Origin: Bacteroidota bacterium
GTDB lineage: Bacteria; Bacteroidota; Bacteroidia; Chitinophagales; Saprospiraceae
Assembly: GCA_018969455.1 (NCBI GenBank)
Contig: JAGWYI010000016.1
Coordinates: 1 to 18,975 of the forward strand
Direction of reading: 5' to 3'
DNA: 18,975 nucleotides
Below are positions 14,231 to 18,975 of this stretch, in pieces. Below the pieces are notes generated by a model that did not search any database, was not told where the DNA came from, and saw nothing but the letters and a program-made list of their open reading frames with translations. Numbering within the stretch: the first letter of the stretch is position 1; each line of letters starts with the position of its first letter. The position numbers and the translations under genes were made by a program.

Positions 14231-17200
14231 AGGGGATGAGTTGTATGCGTACTTCCTGAAACCTTTTGTTGTTCTGTTTCAAGTGCAAAAAATAAACGCC
14301 CGGTATTTGAATGTTGGTTTGAATGTCCAACTGGCCTGCTTGATTGGGAAGCGCCCACTGCTGAAACACCCTTTGCCCCAAAGCATTCCATAATTGCACC
14401 TCCACCAAGCCCGAATCTTCAAAATAATCCGATTGAATCACAAAATGGCCCGTATTGGGGTTGGGGTAAACTTGAATGGGGCTTAAATTGTGCGGGTTAT
14501 GCGTGGCTACTGTGATGATTACCAGGATTTCGGTAAAGGTAAATCCGCAATCATTGATGGCCGTGAGCCGAACCAGGAAGTTTCCGGATTTTGTAAATAC
14601 ATGAACCGGATTTTTCTCCGTAGAAATGGCGCCATCACCAAAATTCCAGTTGTACGACGAGGCATTTTGGGTGTTGTTGTTGAAATGGACCGTGAAAATG
14701 GAATCAATTTGAAAGGTAAAATTGGTAATGGGTCGGCCCTTTACCTCAAAAAGATTGTTTTTTTGAATGGTATCTTTACCTACTCCGTTGCTTGCTATGA
14801 GGCTTGCTCCATATATGCCGCCCAGTTCGTACACCACCGTCGGGTTCTGCTGGGTAGAAGTAGAAGGGTTTCCACCTGGAAAACTCCAATTGAATTCAGT
14901 TGTATTGGCCGAACAATTGGACGAATATTGTACCGTATAAGGGGCGCAATTGGTGCCTGGGGGAGTAAAATTGAAGTCGGCTGTGGGCGGGAATGTAATT
15001 TTTATCTTTGTTTCATACATAGAACTACCGCAATCGTTGGAAGCGATCAGCGTTACGGTGAAGGTTGCTTCGGCCGCGTAGGTATGCACGGGGTTGGCGA
15101 GGTTTGAGGTGGTTCCATCTCCAAAATACCAGGTATAGGCGCCACCGCCGATGGTGGCATTGAAGAAGCTCACCGTTTGTCCCTCTATTAGGGTATTAAA
15201 ATAGGTTGCAGGCACACCACTTACGGTTATGATTCCATTTTGCGTACTGGTATTCTGACCAACACCATTGGAAGCGGTTAGGCTGGCTGAAAAGGAACCT
15301 GGGTTATTGTACACGACTACCGGATTAGCCGATGTGGAAGTTAAGGGGTTCCCCCCGGGAAATGACCAGTTCAGGTTTTGGGTATTGTTGGAGCTGGTGG
15401 AATTAAATTGTACCGTTAGCGGTGCGCAGCCACTGGCAACCGTGTAGGTAAAACTGGCGGTGGGGTTGGTGGCCACGGTAACTTCTTTGGTAATTTTAGT
15501 CGTTCCACAGTTATTTGTAAGGGTAAGTTGTACGGCATATACGCCATCTTCAGAGAAGGTATGCACGGGATTTGCCTGATTGGAGTTGGTTCCATCTCCA
15601 AAATCCCAGGAGATGGTGCTGCCTGCCGATGTTGTACTGGTGAATATTCCGATTTTTCCGAGGATTTGCGTGGTAAAGTTGCCGCTTGGCTTTGTCAGTA
15701 CGGTCAAAATATTTAGTTGTGCCACCGAGTCGCGCCCGCCTGCATTGCTTGCCACCAGGCTGGCATTAAAGACACCGCCATTTGGGTAAACAACTGTTGG
15801 GTTAGGCAAGGTAGAGCTGGCGGGTACGCCTCCGGGGAAATACCATCGGTACTGTTCAATATTGTCGTCGGAGTTTACGGCTGTGTATTGCACGCTCATG
15901 GGGGCACACCCCGAGCTGGCCGAAACATTAAAATCGGCCTTGGGAGCACTGATGTCCGGCTTGTTGCAATTGTTGTCCAGCAAAGCCTGGTATTTTGGTG
16001 CGGTTTGCAGGTATGGTTGTGCGACATCAATGTCGGGCATAACGCCCCAGGATCCATAAACGCTTTCTTGTTGGGATGCGAAACTGAAATTTCCGGCCAG
16101 CCGGCATCCCCAATTCCGGATGCTGTCGAGTACTTCGTTGTACAATTGGTAAATATCGGGGCTTTTTTGGGCGTCCCACATGGCTTGTTGGTAATCGTAG
16201 GGAATCCCGAATACATTTCCGACGAAATGCTGGCCGCCTTCATAGGCCACGATTTCCTTTCCAAACAGGTGAATTTGGTTGTAGTCCTGTTTGAAGCCCT
16301 GAATGTTTTGTTTCCAGTTGTTGCGTGCGTTTTGAACCACTTGTTGGGGTGTGGAGCCTGCGTTGAGCACCGGGTTGCCGGCGTTGCTGTGGTCGAGGCC
16401 CATGTAGTAAGTTACAGCGCCCAGATCCCAGTCGTTTTGATCGAGTTGGGCCAAAATTTGTTCATTGAGGCCATTGTACAAGGTTTGCAGCCCCAAAACG
16501 CGTTTTACCCTTGCTTTAGAGGCGCCAAACACGTTGTGCCAGATTTGGAAGCTGGTTTTGGCCTTTTCTGCGTATGCGCGCGGGTAGTTCAGATTATTGG
16601 GCCGGTTTTGGTCGTTGTAATGGGCTTGTTGGAAAATCCAGTTCCATACTTCATTGCTGTATTCCAGGTAAACCTTGAGTTTGGGGTTTAGCCTGGTTTT
16701 AAAAAGTTGGGCCATTTGCTGGATGTAATTCGCATCTGCGGCGTGTGGAATGCAAATCCAGACATCTTTTTGGGTTTTATTGGCCAAATCGATCATGGTT
16801 TCGTAGGGTACGCCACTGGGTGTTGCCCAGGTGAAATAGCTGCTTGGGGTTCGGTCAGACCACTGCACATTCGGGTTGTTGTTGGTTGCGCCCCAATCCA
16901 TAAACCGCAGCATGTGGAAGGGCGCTATTTTATCGAGGAAGCCTGGGTAAAAAGGTTCCGCCACGAGGTCGGCGTGTTCGTCTTCCAGTCGGAGCAGGCG
17001 CAGGTTTCGCAAATAATTCCCACTTTGCGAGGCGCTCCAGTTCATCCAGATGTTATCGGGTCCGTTTACTTTAAACTGAATGCGTCCTGGCGTGGCATTT
17101 ACATTGCTTACGCTACCTGAAACGGTAATCTGACCGAGTCCATCATAAAGCAGCACATAATCATGGCCAGGCGGCAGGTTGGCTCCATTGGAAGACAGCA

Positions 17201-18806
17201 CAAAACGCAGCAGGGTGTTGCCGGCTGTGGTGTTTTGAGGCAAAAACAGGGGATAACCATTGGAATCCACCTTAATTTCATCGAGGAGGCTGTCTATCGA
17301 CCAGCAGTTGCAGCTGCTGGTATATGGAATTGGTTGCCAGCGCACATGTTTCATCAGGTTGCGCATAGGGCGCAAGGGGCTCCAGTCGGCAAAACCATCG
17401 AGGTTGGTACCGATGCGCATGTTGCAAATATCGGCCTGGTACCCCGGGCAGCTCGTGCTGTCGCGCTGAAGATGCAGGGTATAGGCATCGGAACAACCAT
17501 TGGGTCCGCTGGCGGTGAAGGTGTAGGCGCCAGGCGCCAGGTTGTTGAAGGTATTGTTGTTGTTGGGTGAAAGCGCTTGTCCGGCCGGATTTTTCAAGGT
17601 AAATGCCACATTGTTGTTCACATGCACGGCAAGCATTCCGTCATTGGTGGTGCATGCAGGCATTTTTTGCACGGTGAAAGTGCTTTGGCAGGGAAAGCTG
17701 CCATTGGCATTTTTTATGGTAATTGTTTGATATTGTGTATGTTGCAGTGCAAGGTTGTCGGTCACGGTGAGTGAGGCGGTAATTTGACCGATGTTGGTAT
17801 AGGTATGTTGTGCATTTTGGCTAAATGCCGGGGCGCTACCGTCGCCAAAATCCCAGCGGTATTTCAGGCTGGCGCCTTCAGGGTCGGTGGATGCGGCGCC
17901 TGAAAAATTGACCAACAAGGGCGAATTTCCCGAAATCGGGCTGGCATTTACCACGGCTTGCGGAGGGAGATTCACCAATACGTTGTTGTCGGGGCTCACG
18001 CATCGGTAAGAGGAACTGAGTCGTATTTCATCCAGGTATCCGCTGTTGGCGTCGTTTCCGAGGTAGACGCTGAGGGATTTTAAAGCAAAACTGGTGGCAA
18101 AATAATCCAGGAAAGTGGCAGTTGGAGGTATATCTGTTCCGATGGTAGTTGGATTGATCCAGCAATCGATCTCAGTGTTCAGGGATGAGAACCGGATTCC
18201 CACAACGACAAAAATGCTGCTATTGGGTTCTACGATTTTGGATGTTACGTAAGTCGTTCCGTTTACCTGCACCGACCAGTATTTTTTGCCATTATTTTCG
18301 GAGGCTGCGCCAAAGTACCCAAAGGCGATTTTGGGTTTGTTGTTGCCAAAATACCAGCTTGTGTTGTCTCCATGCAGACCCAGGAAGACCGGTTCATCGT
18401 TGAATTCAGTTTTGCGCAGGATGGCGCTGATGTACAAACTGCCATTTTGAGCGCTGCCGATGCCTTCCCCTCCGGCGCCGATAAGGCTCGAAAAAGGTCC
18501 GTTTTCGGATGTGTTTAATTTTCTTCCGATGGTGAGGTAGGCAGATCCTCCCGAGAGCAAATTGCCCGTTTTTTGTAAAGTATTGTAATTCAGGGCAGCG
18601 AGGTTGGCGCTGCACTGGATGCCAGGGATGGCAATGTTCCCATTTTGTACTTCCCAGGCAGATGCCCAACCTGTTCCGCCACTGGAATTGTGTAGCGGTG
18701 CATTGTTGGGGTAATCAAAGCCATCATAAGCCAAATAGGTGCATGGTTGAGCGTGTGTGTAAAAAGCGGCCAGAACTGCCGTGGAGCATAATAAAGCAAT
18801 TTTCAT
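14229..18806 (-). CDS. Giant modular T9SS-exported glycosidase-like protein with LamG-like and PKD domains
   Basis: The protein has 1525 residues. Signal peptide 1-19 (ending FYTHA). Residues about 20-270 form a LamG/concanavalin-like sandwich with a YLDEIRLSS end. A PKD domain spans 280-366 (RWDFGDG). A Cys-rich beta module at 380-450 (TTNDGMLAV, then GPNGCSDAYTL) follows. Residues about 456-945 look like a TIM-barrel glycosidase of clan GH-A: YLEYSNEVWN places an Asn-Glu acid/base pair at N718-E719, and IVAYEGGQHF offers a nucleophile at E856. Residues 954-1433 are six PKD domains alternating between FPGG and FGDG types. Residues about 1440-1525 are a T9SS type A sorting domain (QVYPNPNTGHFVIQ). 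It probably attacks a polysaccharide outside the cell (inference); the family number and substrate are not readable. The ATG at 18806 fits the signal peptide; no other start is plausible. Confidence 0.88.
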   Translation of the reverse strand: MKIALLCSTAVLAAFYTHAQPCTYLAYDGFDYPNNAPLHNSSGGTGWASAWEVQNGNIAIPGIQCSANLAALNYNTLQKTGNLLSGGSAYLTIGRKLNTSENGPFSSLIGAGGEGIGSAQNGSLYISAILRKTEFNDEPVFLGLHGDNTSWYFGNNKPKIAFGYFGAASENNGKKYWSVQVNGTTYVTSKIVEPNSSIFVVVGIRFSSLNTEIDCWINPTTIGTDIPPTATFLDYFATSFALKSLSVYLGNDANSGYLDEIRLSSSYRCVSPDNNVLVNLPPQAVVNASPISGNSPLLVNFSGAASTDPEGASLKYRWDFGDGSAPAFSQNAQHTYTNIGQITASLTVTDNLALQHTQYQTITIKNANGSFPCQSTFTVQKMPACTTNDGMLAVHVNNNVAFTLKNPAGQALSPNNNNTFNNLAPGAYTFTASGPNGCSDAYTLHLQRDSTSCPGYQADICNMRIGTNLDGFADWSPLRPMRNLMKHVRWQPIPYTSSCNCWSIDSLLDEIKVDSNGYPLFLPQNTTAGNTLLRFVLSSNGANLPPGHDYVLLYDGLGQITVSGSVSNVNATPGRIQFKVNGPDNIWMNWSASQSGNYLRNLRLLRLEDEHADLVAEPFYPGFLDKIAPFHMLRFMDWGATNNNPNVQWSDRTPSSYFTWATPSGVPYETMIDLANKTQKDVWICIPHAADANYIQQMAQLFKTRLNPKLKVYLEYSNEVWNWIFQQAHYNDQNRPNNLNYPRAYAEKAKTSFQIWHNVFGASKARVKRVLGLQTLYNGLNEQILAQLDQNDWDLGAVTYYMGLDHSNAGNPVLNAGSTPQQVVQNARNNWKQNIQGFKQDYNQIHLFGKEIVAYEGGQHFVGNVFGIPYDYQQAMWDAQKSPDIYQLYNEVLDSIRNWGCRLAGNFSFASQQESVYGSWGVMPDIDVAQPYLQTAPKYQALLDNNCNKPDISAPKADFNVSASSGCAPMSVQYTAVNSDDNIEQYRWYFPGGVPASSTLPNPTVVYPNGGVFNASLVASNAGGRDSVAQLNILTVLTKPSGNFTTQILGKIGIFTSTTSAGSTISWDFGDGTNSNQANPVHTFSEDGVYAVQLTLTNNCGTTKITKEVTVATNPTASFTYTVASGCAPLTVQFNSTSSNNTQNLNWSFPGGNPLTSTSANPVVVYNNPGSFSASLTASNGVGQNTSTQNGIITVSGVPATYFNTLIEGQTVSFFNATIGGGAYTWYFGDGTTSNLANPVHTYAAEATFTVTLIASNDCGSSMYETKIKITFPPTADFNFTPPGTNCAPYTVQYSSNCSANTTEFNWSFPGGNPSTSTQQNPTVVYELGGIYGASLIASNGVGKDTIQKNNLFEVKGRPITNFTFQIDSIFTVHFNNNTQNASSYNWNFGDGAISTEKNPVHVFTKSGNFLVRLTAINDCGFTFTEILVIITVATHNPHNLSPIQVYPNPNTGHFVIQSDYFEDSGLVEVQLWNALGQRVFQQWALPNQAGQLDIQTNIQIPGVYFLHLKQNNKRFQEVRIQLIP
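14508..15947 (-). repeat. Three tandem FPGG-PKD/FGDG-PKD doublets within the giant gene
   Basis: Residues 954-1111, 1114-1271 and 1273-1433 are three copies of one doublet of about 158 residues (roughly 15947-15474, 15467-14994 and 14990-14508). The first half of each has a CAP motif (GCAPMSVQY, GCAPLTVQF, NCAPYTVQY) and W-x-F-P-G-G. The second half has W-x-F-G-D-G and ends with an NxCG motif (NNCG, NDCG, NDCG). The regular A-B-A-B-A-B order shows that the doublet was the duplicated unit. Confidence 0.8.
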
Positions 18807-18808
18807 GG

Positions 18809-18816
18809 TACTTTTG
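18809..18816 (+). promoter_or_regulatory. Plus-strand -7 box match just upstream of the giant gene
   Basis: TACTTTTG is a full match to the Bacteroidota TAnnTTTG box, but it points away from the giant gene. It lies 15 bases before a 43-codon reading frame starting at 18832. No TTG at -33 spacing is visible, so it may be a chance match. I found no equivalent minus-strand box for the giant gene. Confidence 0.25.
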
Positions 18817-18831
18817 TAGGATGAGCGTGTA

Positions 18832-18963
18832 ATGATTCGATTATATTTTCAGGAAACCCGATTCCTGAATGATTCTTTTGAATTGCCTGATCCGAAGCAT
18901 GATTTTCGGCGAAAACAAGTGCTTGAAAAAAGCTTTCGTTCTGCCTTCACAGCGGTATATTAG
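18832..18963 (+). CDS. Possible small protein of 43 residues
   Basis: An ATG at 18832 opens 43 codons (MIRLYFQETRFLNDSFELPD onward), ending at TAG 18961-18963. The product would be charged and soluble-looking, with a basic middle (KHDFRRKQ). I recognise no family. The -7 box at 18809-18816 would give a short leader, which is the main support. Against it, another short frame starting at 18869 overlaps it, and an 8-base inverted repeat (TTCAGGAA 18848-18855, TTCCTGAA 18862-18869) lies inside, so this may simply be the regulatory region of the giant gene. Confidence 0.2.
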   Translation: MIRLYFQETRFLNDSFELPDPKHDFRRKQVLEKSFRSAFTAVY

Positions 18964-18975
18964 AGCCTATTAAAA

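Noticed and set aside
15717..16691. A plus-strand open frame of 324 codons inside the giant gene
   Set aside because: It lies opposite the glycosidase-like module, whose motifs are clear on the minus strand; the plus translation has no recognisable features.

Overview
The window looks like chromosomal DNA of a Bacteroidota bacterium, most likely of the Saprospiria type (inference). The main reason is that five predicted secreted proteins end in a type A C-terminal sorting domain of the type IX secretion system (T9SS). Other signs are TAnnTTTG promoter boxes, no Shine-Dalgarno sequences, FGDG and FPGG types of PKD repeat, and a lycopene cyclase fragment that points to carotenoid pigment. GC content is roughly 50 percent in genes, with AT-rich intergenic regions. 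I see no rRNA, tRNA, CRISPR array or insertion sequence.

Layout. Positions 1-341 (minus) hold the 5' part of a lycopene cyclase gene, cut by the window edge. Divergent from it, 446-2115 (plus) is a translationally coupled pair: a TrmH-like tRNA 2'-O-methyltransferase and a membrane-anchored DPM1/GtrB-like glycosyltransferase. Converging on this pair is a minus-strand block at 5755-2138: a secreted multicopper oxidase, a thioredoxin-like protein 10 bases behind it, and an AlbA_2/Schlafen-type ATP-binding regulator that may have its own promoter. Next on the minus strand are a secreted alpha/beta-hydrolase (6018-7460) and a helical protein of unknown function (7506-8903). An AT-rich divergent region with a 16-base palindrome separates these from two plus-strand secreted proteins: a dockerin-like/cohesin-like protein (9151-10257) and a five-PKD-repeat protein (10589-12616). 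An intrinsic terminator follows the second. Then come a GNAT acetyltransferase (12688-13227, minus), a small secreted beta-rich protein (13361-14095, plus) and a 1525-residue modular protein (14229-18806, minus). This last protein has a LamG-like domain, a PKD domain, a clan GH-A-like catalytic module, three tandem FPGG/FGDG PKD doublets and a T9SS tail.

How the genes fit together. The dominant theme is T9SS-exported surface or extracellular proteins: oxidase, lipase/esterase, adhesin-like PKD protein, scaffold-like protein and putative glycosidase. This suits a life of degrading polymers and attaching to surfaces. The less explained signals are a 95-base repeat with a conserved stem-loop, found downstream of two of the T9SS protein genes in the same orientation relative to each gene; the uncharacterised glycosidase-like module; and the pairing of dockerin-like and cohesin-like regions in one exported protein.
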